A stretch of 54,567 nt of DNA, taken from the IMG/VR virus record IMGVR_UViG_3300025326_000042, positions 1 to 54,567 of that record. One strand, given 5' to 3'. The translations under genes were made by a program, and so were the position numbers. A model generated the notes under the pieces. That model searched no databases and was not told the DNA's origin. It was given only the letters and a program-made list of their open reading frames with translations. Source of the DNA: a virus. Positions 39,126 through 47,805 of the stretch are shown in pieces (position 1 is the first letter of the stretch; every line of letters starts with the position of its first letter).

Positions 39126-39682
39126 GGCAACACCGTCCCGGAGTCGTCGATGATCCTACCGATTCTAGGATCTCTACCGAAGCCGCGCTTGAACCTCGAC
39201 TGCACGGCGTCTGAATCGTCGTAGACCGTAAGTTTCCTGGCTCTGCTGACCCCGCCGACCCCCACATACTCGGAGAGATCGACAGACCTGGTGACGCCCA
39301 AGACGGACAACGCATCCGACGCAAGCATCGTAACGCCCTTGTCGTACAGATCACGATATGCCTCATAACGCTCATTCGGCTCTCCACGCCCCGTGACCGG
39401 ATGAGCCATCTCGATCTGCATCACTGCGCCATAGACATTCAGCCGCTCCAAGAATGAGAGCGCCGCAGTCGCCGATGCGGGGACGGTGACGCTATAGCCT
39501 TCTTTCGTAAGCTCCATCTGGAGGCCGTAGTAGGCTTCGTCGATCCACTGCTCGACACGACCCAGTGGCGGCGTGCCAGTGGCCGAGAATGTGCCTCCAA
39601 CAGTCAGGTGGCGGCAGTGTGCTTCGACTGACTTGATCACAGAGGTGCCCGCTTGTACTTCGTATGCCGAGTAGGGAGCCAT
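39122..39682 (-). CDS. Putative head-tail connector or completion protein (186 aa)
   Basis: Residues 40-180 are mixed helix and strand (VEQWIDEAYYGLQMELTKEG, ALSFLERLNVYGAVMQIEMA, RYEAYRDLYDKGVTML), resembling phage connector or neck proteins. It abuts the GT4 gene with no spacer and overlaps the terminator-like gene as ATGA. The role is inferred from position. Confidence 0.6.
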   Translation of the reverse strand: MAPYSAYEVQAGTSVIKSVEAHCRHLTVGGTFSATGTPPLGRVEQWIDEAYYGLQMELTKEGYSVTVPASATAALSFLERLNVYGAVMQIEMAHPVTGRGEPNERYEAYRDLYDKGVTMLASDALSVLGVTRSVDLSEYVGVGGVSRARKLTVYDDSDAVQSRFKRGFGRDPRIGRIIDDSGTVLP

Positions 39683-40981
39683 CTACGTTCGCACTCCTAC
39701 TTCCGTCAGGGCTTGTATGGGCTCAGGCGGAAGAAGCGTCAGCTTAGCAGGACGCCGTAGCGTCTTGACTTGCACACGCTCCCACAGCCAGTCGATGAAT
39801 GGGTACCACATGTCTTTGACGAGGTGCTCCCAGTCGTACTGCATAGCGAACTCTCGCGCCCGCTGCTGCTTCGACTCGCGCAAATCCGCGTTGTGTAGAG
39901 TGCGGTATGCATCCTCCATCGCAAAGATGAGCGCATCGACATCGGCATAGGCTTGGAACGCCTGAAGCAGCGTAGGGATCTTCTTGCCCACGCGCACCAG
40001 CCAGCCGGAGCCACACAGCTCAGCGCACGCTGTCCAGTCTGTCGTAATCACCGGCACGGCACATGCTTGCGCCTCGATGAGAGGGATGCCAAACCCCTCT
40101 CCCATGCTGGGCAAGCAGAATACGTCCATCGCGTTGTAGAACCTGCACATCTCGCGGGGCGAGAACCCAGTGAGGTTGACATATGGGCGCGAGAAGCGCA
40201 CGAAGTCGTCGATGCCATACAGCTTTGCGAGCGCTGAAAGGTTCATCCCGCTGTAGCGTGTGTCGATCATCTCCGTGTGCGCGACGAGACGAGCTTCAGG
40301 ATGTTTGTCATGGAAGACGGCGAATGCCTCGAACAGCTCCGGGTAGCCTTTTCGAGACGGCCAGCCCGCGTTCCTCGCAACCGTGCCGACCAAGAAGACA
40401 TCAGGCTCAAACTCAAGCCACTTCTTCGCCTGAATCTTTCCACCCCTGTCATAAGGCTTGAAGATACTCGTCTCGACCCCATGCGGGATATAGTGATAGT
40501 CGAGACCCGCTTCGGCAAAAAGCCCAGCGGCGTGCTTGCTGTACGCGACCGGGTGATACGTCTGCCGCAGCCTATCGAGCACCTGTGGAGGGATCGTCTC
40601 GTGGTCGATTGGCGCGTAGGGCACCCATAAGAAGCCTCCGTGTCCGTAGTCTTGCTTGAGCACCCATACGTCCATGAGTGTGATAATCACGTCTGCATCG
40701 AAGTGCCTGGCGTGCTCCCACACGACATCGTTCCCCCAGCCGTCAGACCCGCTGACTGGATAGTGCGCCATCATCCTGCTCTGGACACCAGGGATGTTCT
40801 CGCCGACCGGCAGTACGCAGATACCTCCTGCGATACCGTAATAGCCGAAGATGCCGATCTCTTCGACATTCGGGTGCTGCGCCAGACGGGGGAGCAGGCT
40901 ATTCGCCTGCACGCCATAGCCGGAGCCAACGTGGGGGGCGTTTGACTTCCACAGGATACGTAGACCTTTCTTCTTAGCCAT
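39683..40981 (-). CDS. GT4-family glycosyltransferase (432 aa)
   Basis: GT-B fold with WKSNAPHVGSGYGVQA at the N-terminal acceptor/donor loop, a HGVETSIFKP segment, VGTVARNAGWPSRKGY, and the donor-binding EGFGIPLIEAQACAVPVI with the two Glu of the EX7E motif. DVIITLMDVW and HYIPHGV are typical of GT4 enzymes. The leader GGAGGATGATCCT precedes ATG 40981. It sits in the sugar cassette between a GT2 gene and a connector gene. Confidence 0.93.
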   Translation of the reverse strand: MAKKKGLRILWKSNAPHVGSGYGVQANSLLPRLAQHPNVEEIGIFGYYGIAGGICVLPVGENIPGVQSRMMAHYPVSGSDGWGNDVVWEHARHFDADVIITLMDVWVLKQDYGHGGFLWVPYAPIDHETIPPQVLDRLRQTYHPVAYSKHAAGLFAEAGLDYHYIPHGVETSIFKPYDRGGKIQAKKWLEFEPDVFLVGTVARNAGWPSRKGYPELFEAFAVFHDKHPEARLVAHTEMIDTRYSGMNLSALAKLYGIDDFVRFSRPYVNLTGFSPREMCRFYNAMDVFCLPSMGEGFGIPLIEAQACAVPVITTDWTACAELCGSGWLVRVGKKIPTLLQAFQAYADVDALIFAMEDAYRTLHNADLRESKQQRAREFAMQYDWEHLVKDMWYPFIDWLWERVQVKTLRRPAKLTLLPPEPIQALTEVGVRT

Positions 40982-40985
40982 AGGA

Positions 40986-41702
40986 TCATCCTCCTGCTAC
41001 TGCCGCTGGTCTAGCCAGCGATGACTTCTGAAGATGCTCACTCCACTTCTTGAGGAACCACTCGCCACTCCCCATTCGCTTGCCTCGCGTCGCGCTCTCG
41101 ATGTGGATCGCCTTCGCTTCAGCGACGAACCTGACGCGGAAGCCCCCCTGCCACGCTCGTAGGCAGAAATCCACGTCTCCCCATGCAAGCTCGCAGTCAG
41201 AGTCATACCAGCCAATGCGATCCAGCACATCGCGCCGCGTCATCATGAGAGCGCCTGTCACGCAGTCTACGTCTTGTGAGATGAACTCCCGCAGGGGCTC
41301 ATGATGTGCGATGTGAGCAGCGCCAATGCTAACTTGTCTGCCCAGAACTCCCATCACTGGAACCACTCTTACAACTGCGCCCGCGTGCTGGACGGTCTGC
41401 TCATCGGGGTATCGCAAGAGTGCTCCGGCGACACCGACCGACTGATCCTTGAGCGCTCGTTTGAGGTGTTCGAGCGCATCAGGGTCTACGAAGCAGTCAT
41501 CACAACAGAACGCGACGTAGCCTCCTACAGCAGCAGAAATACCCTGGTTAGCGACTGGCCCTGATTTCCATTGGTAGTTGCGGCTAAGGAGGATAATCTC
41601 GTATGGCACCGTGCTCTGTGTGAGGTGCCTAAGCGCCCGCTGGGTTCTCTCTTGAAGCGGGTCTACCGTGCTCATGATGACGGAGATCAGGTCACTAAGC
41701 AT
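40986..41702 (-). CDS. GT2-family glycosyltransferase (238 aa)
   Basis: A GT-A enzyme: LISVIMSTVDP start, YEIILLSRN, the YVAFCCDDCFVDPDALEHL strand with the DxD-like acidic cluster, GVAGALLRYPDEQTVQHAG, and DCVTGALMMTRRDVLDRIGWYD followed by WGDVDFCLRAWQ, all typical of rhamnosyl-type GT2 proteins. The ATG at 41700-41702 overlaps the aminotransferase stop by 8 nt; an earlier in-frame ATG lacks support. Confidence 0.92.
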   Translation of the reverse strand: MLSDLISVIMSTVDPLQERTQRALRHLTQSTVPYEIILLSRNYQWKSGPVANQGISAAVGGYVAFCCDDCFVDPDALEHLKRALKDQSVGVAGALLRYPDEQTVQHAGAVVRVVPVMGVLGRQVSIGAAHIAHHEPLREFISQDVDCVTGALMMTRRDVLDRIGWYDSDCELAWGDVDFCLRAWQGGFRVRFVAEAKAIHIESATRGKRMGSGEWFLKKWSEHLQKSSLARPAAVAGG

Positions 41703-42810
41703 GGACGCTCTCGTGTCGCTCAACTGTGATGCCATGATCACTCGCCCATGCTCGGATGAGCGATACGACATGTTCCAAGTCAGCTACGCCAAGCCACGGG
41801 CCAACAGGGATGGAAACCTGTCGCTCTGAGAACCTATCGAGACCTGGTAACGACACGCGCCATTCCCGATAGATGTCTTGTAAATCGTTTCGAGAGTGAA
41901 CCATGCTTACCTGGACGCCCTCTCGCTCCATGTATGAGATAAACGCATCTCGTTCAGGCACTAAGATCGTATAGAGCCAGTACGAAGCGCCTGGATCGTA
42001 TGCTGCCGTGAATTCTCGTGGCAAGAACGCATCGTAGTACCGAGCGTTCCACCGCCGTATCTTGACCGATGCGACTGCTTCGGGGAGGTTAGCCAGCCCG
42101 ATGGACGCGGCGATGTCGTTCATCTGGTACTTGAACCCAGGCTCAGGCGCCTGCTGTAAGCATCGCATGGCTGTCGAGTCGCGCCGGTCGAGCCCGTACC
42201 ACCTTAAAAGCCTCGCACGCTCATGCTCGCGTGGGAGAGTTTTGAGCGCTCCTCCGTCGCCAGTCGTCAAGTGCTTGATCGCCTGGAACGACCACGCGAT
42301 GTAGTCCCCCCCTATGAGTCCCAACGGCAAGTCGGCAAGCGACGCTCCAAACGCATGGGCGGCATCTTCGACTATCGGGATATGACGAGGCATCTGCGAG
42401 CGCAGAAGAGGATAATCACAAGGACGCCCAGCCCAGTCCACGCAGATAATAGCTTTCGTCTCAGGCGTGATCTTGGCGAGGACATCATTGAGACAGATGT
42501 TGCCCGTCAGCTCGTCCACGTCAGCCCAGACGATCTTACAGCCCCTGAGAGCCAAGGGCATTGTCGTAGCGAGGCATGTCATCGGCGTGCAGATTACTTC
42601 ATCGCCATGCCCAAATCCGATCAGGTGATAGGCGAGATCGAGTGCCGACGTGCAAGAGTTTGTGCAGAGCACCTGAGCGCCCAAAACCGGCTCTAGTGCT
42701 TTTTCGAACTCGGCGACCCTCGGCCCCTCCCCGATGTAGCCTGAGTGGAGCGTCTCCACAACGCGATCCTCCACGCCCGGAGCCATCATCACTTTGAAGA
42801 GAGGAATCAT
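41695..42810 (-). CDS. DegT/DnrJ/EryC1 sugar aminotransferase (371 aa)
   Basis: A PLP enzyme of the DegT family that aminates NDP-keto sugars. Seen: GYIGEGPRVAEFE, CTNSCTSALDLAYHL, DEVICTPMTCLATTM, IPIVEDAAHAFGAS and the PLP-lysine motif SFQAIKHLTTGDGG. Together with the GNAT gene downstream-overlapping its start, it suggests synthesis of an N-acetylated aminosugar. The required keto-sugar precursor enzymes are not in the window, so the host or another phage region must supply the precursor. Confidence 0.95.
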   Translation of the reverse strand: MIPLFKVMMAPGVEDRVVETLHSGYIGEGPRVAEFEKALEPVLGAQVLCTNSCTSALDLAYHLIGFGHGDEVICTPMTCLATTMPLALRGCKIVWADVDELTGNICLNDVLAKITPETKAIICVDWAGRPCDYPLLRSQMPRHIPIVEDAAHAFGASLADLPLGLIGGDYIAWSFQAIKHLTTGDGGALKTLPREHERARLLRWYGLDRRDSTAMRCLQQAPEPGFKYQMNDIAASIGLANLPEAVASVKIRRWNARYYDAFLPREFTAAYDPGASYWLYTILVPERDAFISYMEREGVQVSMVHSRNDLQDIYREWRVSLPGLDRFSERQVSIPVGPWLGVADLEHVVSLIRAWASDHGITVERHESVHA

Positions 42811-43292
42811 CAGAAGTGCTCCTCCGGCTCGACGCGCCAGTTTCCGGGAGCGATGTGTATGTCTCCATGTAAGGCGTTCGCAAGTAGATCATCGGCGATC
42901 TGCATGAACCCGAATCGGTTATAGAGACTGCGTGGTGACGCATGAAGAATCACGAGATCAGCGCTTGGCTGCTCCTCCCGCAACTTGCCCACCGTCGCTT
43001 TGAGAAGCGCTGTCGCATGGCCTCTCCCACGAGACTCGGGCCTCGTCCAGACGCCACCAATGCCTACAGCGCGAAACGTCCTCGTATCGCTCTTCAACAA
43101 CCGAATGAAGATACGTAAGATCGACTGCGGCGCCCCATCGGACGCATCCTCGACTTTGAGGATATATGAGGACGATGGCTTGATGCTCCACTTCCAATGA
43201 GGCTCGCGCATCATACCAGGCCCATACATGAGCGCGTCACCGGGGAGCACGGTGAGCGGAGCGAGGGCTTCCGTGAATGGAGTCACACTCAT
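42810..43292 (-). CDS. GNAT-family acetyltransferase (160 aa)
   Basis: The acetyl-CoA binding motif VWTRPESRGRGHATALLKA and the ILHASPRSLYNRFGFMQI strand-loop of GNAT enzymes are clear. ATG 43290-43292 overlaps the upstream stop as ATGA, and the stop overlaps the aminotransferase start as TGATG. It probably acetylates the aminosugar produced by the DegT enzyme. Confidence 0.9.
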   Translation of the reverse strand: MSVTPFTEALAPLTVLPGDALMYGPGMMREPHWKWSIKPSSSYILKVEDASDGAPQSILRIFIRLLKSDTRTFRAVGIGGVWTRPESRGRGHATALLKATVGKLREEQPSADLVILHASPRSLYNRFGFMQIADDLLANALHGDIHIAPGNWRVEPEEHF

Positions 43293-44134
43293 GCTATCGC
43301 CTCCTCGACTACGCGCCAGAACTCTTGCGCCGCGCCAGCGCATTTGTCGATGAGCGCGTCTGGGTCTCCGAAGCTCAGGCAGCCAATCTCGCCAGAGTAT
43401 GACACTTCGAGTCCGAGCGCATACGCGAGCAAGGCTGGAAGTCCAAATGGCACAGGTGTCCTTGGGAAGAAGACGAATTGTGAGTACCGCTGGAAGACAG
43501 CCACAGCCGCATTGTCCCTGAGAGCGATGCCCCCACAACCCTCGATTGTTGGCGTGATCATCCCTATCGGAACACCAAGCCCATAAGCGTGGACGAGCTT
43601 CTCCTCTCGCGCAGACCACCTGATCAGGATGTCGCTGCCATTGTCGGGGTGCCAGGGAGCACACCAGAGCGCGGCATCTACGGGCTCCGATCCATCGCGG
43701 CACATCTCATTACTAGCTGGCATCGGGATAGGCACGATATGGGTATTTGCCTCGATCTGGTAGAGCCTCTGATATCGCTTGGCGTGGAGCGGACTGTAGA
43801 AGACGACGGCACGAGCGCCCTCCAAAAGACGGTTGCGCCATCTGCTCTGCGGCTGCACCGGCTCCCACCAGTCCTGAGCGACATGGACATGGCGGGGATG
43901 GGCTAACAGGCTCTCGAAGACTTGATCTGGGTATCGCTTAATGCCGAACGAGATGATGACATCAGCCTGTTCGATGTCGCCCCGCTCCACGAATCCTGGT
44001 GGGAGCACCTTGTACTCCACTGTCTCAGGTGCGCTCTGCAAGAAGCACTCTATCGCAAACTCTTCCTCAGCTTGCCTCTCAACATACGAGAAGTCCCGCA
44101 ACACGACGACGTGCCGCATTTCTGTCTCTACCAT
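43289..44134 (-). CDS. Glycosyltransferase-like protein (281 aa)
   Basis: A GT-B-like enzyme: EQADVIISFGIKRYP, HVHVAQDWWEPVQP, ARAVVFYSPLHAKRY, THIVPIPMPAS and a C-terminal half with HPDNGSDILIRW, VHAYGLGVPIGMI and GLPALLAYALGLEV. The ATG at 44132-44134 has AGGAGGATCCT directly before it, which rules out the longer frame. It is the first gene of the contiguous part of the sugar cassette. Substrate unknown. Confidence 0.75.
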   Translation of the reverse strand: MVETEMRHVVVLRDFSYVERQAEEEFAIECFLQSAPETVEYKVLPPGFVERGDIEQADVIISFGIKRYPDQVFESLLAHPRHVHVAQDWWEPVQPQSRWRNRLLEGARAVVFYSPLHAKRYQRLYQIEANTHIVPIPMPASNEMCRDGSEPVDAALWCAPWHPDNGSDILIRWSAREEKLVHAYGLGVPIGMITPTIEGCGGIALRDNAAVAVFQRYSQFVFFPRTPVPFGLPALLAYALGLEVSYSGEIGCLSFGDPDALIDKCAGAAQEFWRVVEEAIA

Positions 44135-44153
44135 AGGATCCTCCTGACATGCA

Positions 44154-44501
44154 CTAGAACCGTTCTTCACGCCCAACGAGTGTGCAGGTGACAGTGCCTC
44201 CCCCTGCGAGCGTCTTGAAACCGAGCACGGCGTCGAGGTCTGCGTAAAGACCCGCGTCTCCGAAGTCAAGGTCGTCTGTGACGCCGTTGGCGGCAACACC
44301 GAAGTAGCCCAGAGTGCCCGCCGCCGCAGCCGTGCCATTCGTGACGGCGATAGTCAATGCCGTCCCCGCCGTCTCTCTGATATTGCCAATCCCCATGAGC
44401 CGGACACGGCGCCCCGCAGGCGGATCCCAGACGGCGGCTATCGTTGTCGAGAGCGCGGTAGGCGCGAGTGGCTTAACGTGCGTTCGTCTAAGATTCCCCA
44501 C
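44154..44501 (-). CDS. Small virion protein, probable decoration or head fibre subunit (115 aa)
   Basis: Ala/Thr/Gly-rich and beta-like (ALTIAVTNGTAAAAGTLG, GFKTLAGGGTVTCTLVG), as in small exposed virion proteins. The GTG at 44499-44501 follows GAGGAG by seven bases and overlaps the upstream stop by 14 nt. It could be an acceptor for the neighbouring glycosyltransferases, which is only a positional guess. Confidence 0.65.
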   Translation of the reverse strand: MGNLRRTHVKPLAPTALSTTIAAVWDPPAGRRVRLMGIGNIRETAGTALTIAVTNGTAAAAGTLGYFGVAANGVTDDLDFGDAGLYADLDAVLGFKTLAGGGTVTCTLVGREERF

Positions 44502-44721
44502 CTGCGGACTCCTCTTCGACTCCACCGGCTACAGCGTCGTCCGACTCGGAGCCTGCGGACTCCTCAGCAGCAACAGGAGCGATGGGCGGCGCAAGCGCCG
44601 CAATCGCCGCTCGCACGGTGGATGTGACAAGCTCGCCTGGAGCGATGCCCGCCTCTTCGCATCGGCGAAGATCGGCATCATCGAGACTGATTCTGAACTC
44701 TTGAAGTCGTGGCCCTGCCAT
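44488..44721 (-). CDS. Small acidic protein of unknown function (77 aa)
   Basis: The N-terminal 40 residues look like a small helical domain (ISLDDADLRRCEEAGIAPGEL); the rest is Ala/Pro then Glu/Ser-rich and probably disordered. It is coupled to the next virion gene by a 14-nt overlap. No family is recognised. Confidence 0.65.
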   Translation of the reverse strand: MAGPRLQEFRISLDDADLRRCEEAGIAPGELVTSTVRAAIAALAPPIAPVAAEESAGSESDDAVAGGVEEESAGGES

Positions 44722-44735
44722 ACGAATCCTCCCTG

Positions 44736-45044
44736 CTACGTAACGGGTGTTCCCGTAACCGCGCCTCCCGCGGCGGCGAAGTAGAGCTGATAGACGGTGC
44801 CATCGCTATGCCGAAAAGCGACGCACGGAGTCCCCGCGCCGCGCTGCCTCAGAACAATAGCGCCTGCGACGCCGAACAGAGCCGCAGTGCCGATGACTGC
44901 CGTGCTACTATCTACAGCGAGCGTATCCCCCGACAGTGGCCCGATGACTCCGGCAGCAAGGCGCCTCAGCCCACTGTCGGCGTTCGCGCCAATGGTCACG
45001 CTGCCTCCGATATGTAGTCTGCGTCTGATCTTCTCGATGCCCAT
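44736..45044 (-). CDS. Small beta-rich virion protein (102 aa)
   Basis: The sequence is Gly/Ala/Val-rich with a repeated strand-turn pattern (HIGGSVTIGANADSG, SSTAVIGTAALFGVAGAIVL, YQLYFAAAGGAVTGTPVT). This resembles short collar, fibre or decoration subunits. TAGGAGG precedes its ATG. It lies between the capsid genes and the sugar cassette. Confidence 0.7.
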   Translation of the reverse strand: MGIEKIRRRLHIGGSVTIGANADSGLRRLAAGVIGPLSGDTLAVDSSTAVIGTAALFGVAGAIVLRQRGAGTPCVAFRHSDGTVYQLYFAAAGGAVTGTPVT

Positions 45045-45054
45045 ACGTTACCTC

Positions 45055-45591
45055 CTAGCGGTTTCCGAGAGAGAGACGCACACCGCGAGGCGATTCTTCT
45101 TCGAGCTTACGTTCAGCGGGAGCGCCTTCCGGTTCGAGATCCCAGTCACTTCGGTCTTCGACATCTGGATCGGCACCGGGGTCGCCAACACGAGGCTTGC
45201 GCCCGTCTGGCGCTTGGAGTCCTGTGTCGAGATCGACCTTCGCCATGTCGTGCCTCGCGTATTCCAGATGCGCCTTGTACGGCCCCGACATGACGCTCCC
45301 AGTGAACGTCAGCCCACATGATTCACACCGGCGAGCTTCCATGTGCTCCTGTAACGGAACCACATAGCCGTGCTTGAGGAGCAACTCGTCGTTCCTGAGA
45401 TATTGCCTCCGGACGACTTGCCCAACACGTTCGATTACGTAGTCTCCATACTGCTTCATCCGGCCTGAGTTGACAACCCACAGCCCTACACGACTTTCGA
45501 CACGGCTCTTAGGCGGCGCACCTGGAGCTGGCGATGGCTCGTCAATAGAAGATGCCTCGCGGCGCTTGCGTCTCTTGCGATCTTCTGTCAT
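45055..45591 (-). CDS. C2H2-like zinc protein with charged termini (178 aa)
   Basis: Basic start (MTEDRKRRKRRE) and acidic end flank a central domain with CESCG followed by H-x6-H (HLEYARHD), a possible C2H2 zinc site. The strand-helix segment RVGLWVVNSGRMKQYGDYVIERVG precedes it. The ATG 45589-45591 follows GGAGG. It lies immediately after the major capsid gene; a head-completion or capsid-associated role is possible but unproven. Confidence 0.7.
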   Translation of the reverse strand: MTEDRKRRKRREASSIDEPSPAPGAPPKSRVESRVGLWVVNSGRMKQYGDYVIERVGQVVRRQYLRNDELLLKHGYVVPLQEHMEARRCESCGLTFTGSVMSGPYKAHLEYARHDMAKVDLDTGLQAPDGRKPRVGDPGADPDVEDRSDWDLEPEGAPAERKLEEESPRGVRLSLGNR

Positions 45592-45620
45592 TGGATCGTC
45601 CTCCTTTCTGTTTACTCTAG

Positions 45621-46610
45621 CTAGTCCACACAATCAGCGAAAAAGTATCCGCTTTCTGTCTCTGTGGCCTTCTGGTCAATGTAGCTGAACGCCTCGATCA
45701 CGTCCTTCTTCTCAGGCTCCATGCGATACTTCCTCATGAACTGGACGCCTCCGCCTGTAAGCGGCCTCCAGTAGAACGAGATGCCCGCCGTCGGCGTCAT
45801 CAGACCAGGCGTGGGAGTGGCGAAGAGCAGCAATGCATCGTCGTCGATGACTCGCGCCAATGTCAAAGACGCACCTTCCGCGCTCGACCTGTAGATCGCT
45901 CTGCCGACCAACACCTCTTCGATCTCAAGGATCGAGGCGAGAAGCTGGCGCTGCACAAGAGCGGGCTGGCCGGTCGTTGCGCCGCCCTTGATCCTGTCAA
46001 CGAGGTCTGGGTGATGCTTGAAGCGCCTCCACGGAAGAGCGCCCATGATGAGCTTGTTCGGACGCTGGCCTGTCGCGGCTTCCACAGCGTCCAGCCCATC
46101 TTCCAGATCAGTAAACGGGTCTGAGCCACCGTAGTCCGACCACTTCACAAAGTCTGTCGTCCCCGTCTTGGTCGTCCCCCACACGCTCCCCGCCATGAAG
46201 TCCGCAGCGAATGCTCGCTCACGGCGGATGAGCTGAATCTGCGTCGCCAGGATCGTCGCTTCGCGGTCGAGGTTGAACGGAGCGTCCGCGTTGCCGCGAA
46301 GCTCATCCGGGACCTCGACGCCGATGGCGAAGTTGTCACATCGATACGAGTTGCTGTTGTCGATGCGATACCCAGCGACCGCCGCTCGCGTACCCGGAGC
46401 ACGGAGCAAATGGCGCATCGCCTGCGCGTCTTCAGCGCCCTGGAAGAAGTCGCCTCTCGTGTACACCGCGTACACATCCGACTGCTTATCCACTCCTACA
46501 AGCGGAAAGCACTTGTCCGCAATGAAGAACTCCTCTTTGTTCAGGTGCGCGATGCTAACATTCGTCAGCAGCGCATTAACATGCACATCGCCCACATCTG
46601 GCTGTGGCAT
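45621..46610 (-). CDS. Major capsid protein (329 aa)
   Basis: The pattern is that of an HK97-fold/phage capsid protein E-like protein: an N-terminal arm (VSIAHLNKEEFFIADKCFP), NKLIMGALPWRRFKHHPDLVD with the P-domain-type spine helix region, QLLASILEIEEVLVGRAIY, and a C-terminal strand LMTPTAGISFYWRPL. It follows protease/scaffold and decoration genes in the standard head order. Leader GGGAGG is present. This protein should be the most abundant virion component. Confidence 0.88.
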   Translation of the reverse strand: MPQPDVGDVHVNALLTNVSIAHLNKEEFFIADKCFPLVGVDKQSDVYAVYTRGDFFQGAEDAQAMRHLLRAPGTRAAVAGYRIDNSNSYRCDNFAIGVEVPDELRGNADAPFNLDREATILATQIQLIRRERAFAADFMAGSVWGTTKTGTTDFVKWSDYGGSDPFTDLEDGLDAVEAATGQRPNKLIMGALPWRRFKHHPDLVDRIKGGATTGQPALVQRQLLASILEIEEVLVGRAIYRSSAEGASLTLARVIDDDALLLFATPTPGLMTPTAGISFYWRPLTGGGVQFMRKYRMEPEKKDVIEAFSYIDQKATETESGYFFADCVD

Positions 46611-46637
46611 ATTTCGTTACCTCCCTTCTTCTCTACG

Positions 46638-47027
46638 TTACACCGATGTGCCCGAGAAGCGGTCAGGGTTGACCATCACCTCGAAGAGCACACCGGAGGC
46701 CGCCGCTGGTGTTAGAGCACGCCCTACAACGTAGTCGCCTGCCGTGGTCGTCGGAGAGCCCCGACCTCCAGCGACCGCCGTGATCGCATCACGCTCGGCG
46801 ACCGCAGCGCCCGCTTCGAGCTTGACGATGCTCCCCGAGATGGCGAGTTCTCCCTCTCGGTCAACCGCTGCGGGCTTGTTGAGCAGGACACCTACGAACG
46901 GTGTAGCGGCGTTCACGCCTGCGACCAGCCTTCCGTCGTCATTCTCGATCATGATGCGATGCTGGTTGCTTGACAGGTCTCCGCTCGCGGGCAGTGTGAC
47001 TGACTTGATCAGCCTGTTCAGCGCCAT
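46638..47027 (-). CDS. Capsid decoration protein, DUF2190-like (129 aa)
   Basis: Ala/Val/Gly-rich small protein with strand pattern GVLLNKPAAVDREGELAISG, VKLEAGAAVAERDAITAVAGG and YVVGRALTPAAASG, the signature of DUF2190-type head decoration proteins that stabilise HK97-like capsids. It lies between scaffold and major capsid genes. GGGAGG precedes the ATG. Confidence 0.85.
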   Translation of the reverse strand: MALNRLIKSVTLPASGDLSSNQHRIMIENDDGRLVAGVNAATPFVGVLLNKPAAVDREGELAISGSIVKLEAGAAVAERDAITAVAGGRGSPTTTAGDYVVGRALTPAAASGVLFEVMVNPDRFSGTSV

Positions 47028-47052
47028 CTATGCGTTCCTCCCTTCTTGATCT

Positions 47053-47805
47053 CTATGAGCCCGTGCCAACGTACCCGCCGCGACGGCCCGAGATCTCCTT
47101 GTCGTAGCGGTCGTACAGGCTCTTGTCCTCAGTGGCGATCTTTGCGATAGCCTCATCTTCCTTCATGCCGGTAGCAAGGAGCGCTTCGATGCGCGACTTC
47201 ATCTCCTTGACTACGCTGCCACCAGCAGGTTCTCCCGTTGAATCGACGCCCCGTTCGCCAAAGAGCCCCGACTGGTGAATCTGGCTGGCATGCTCTCGCT
47301 CGCTTGCGATGTACGCCTTGAACTCAGCCGAGTCCTCGCCCTTCGTCTCGGCGAGCGCTCGCATGATTTGGAGCTTCGCCGCATGATCGCCGACCATCGG
47401 ATGCAGCGCCACGCTGGACTCCTGCGCTTGCCTTACCGAGTCTTCGTCGCGCCCAAGAATGACATCGCGGAATCGCTGCGTCTGGCGCTCTTGCTCAAGG
47501 CCGGTCAGGCGCTTCTCGGCAGCCTCCCGCGCCTTCTTCTCGCTGGCAAGCGCAGTCCTCAACGCCACTCCCTCCGCTGCGGTCATCGCAGCGCCCTCGG
47601 CTGGCTTAGGCTCTTCGCCTTCCGGCTTCGGCTCCGGCTTTGGCTCCTCCGTGTCGTCCTCGTCACCGTCTCCGTTTTTGCCCGGCTCTGGATCATGGCC
47701 GAACTTCACGGTCGCCTTAAGCGACGATGCGAGGCGCTGGAAGAGCGTTGTCTGATCCTTCTTTGGGAGCTTGTCGATCTCAAGCTCATCGACGTTTACC
47801 GTCAT
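47053..47805 (-). CDS. Nested scaffolding protein from internal start (250 aa)
   Basis: An in-frame ATG at 47803-47805 inside the protease gene is preceded by AAGGAGGATCAA, as strong as any gene start here. It would yield only the acidic, coiled-coil C-terminal scaffold. This parallels lambda Nu3 within C and Mu Z within I. The nested product is inferred from the ribosome-binding site and domain boundary. Confidence 0.8.
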   Translation of the reverse strand: MTVNVDELEIDKLPKKDQTTLFQRLASSLKATVKFGHDPEPGKNGDGDEDDTEEPKPEPKPEGEEPKPAEGAAMTAAEGVALRTALASEKKAREAAEKRLTGLEQERQTQRFRDVILGRDEDSVRQAQESSVALHPMVGDHAAKLQIMRALAETKGEDSAEFKAYIASEREHASQIHQSGLFGERGVDSTGEPAGGSVVKEMKSRIEALLATGMKEDEAIAKIATEDKSLYDRYDKEISGRRGGYVGTGS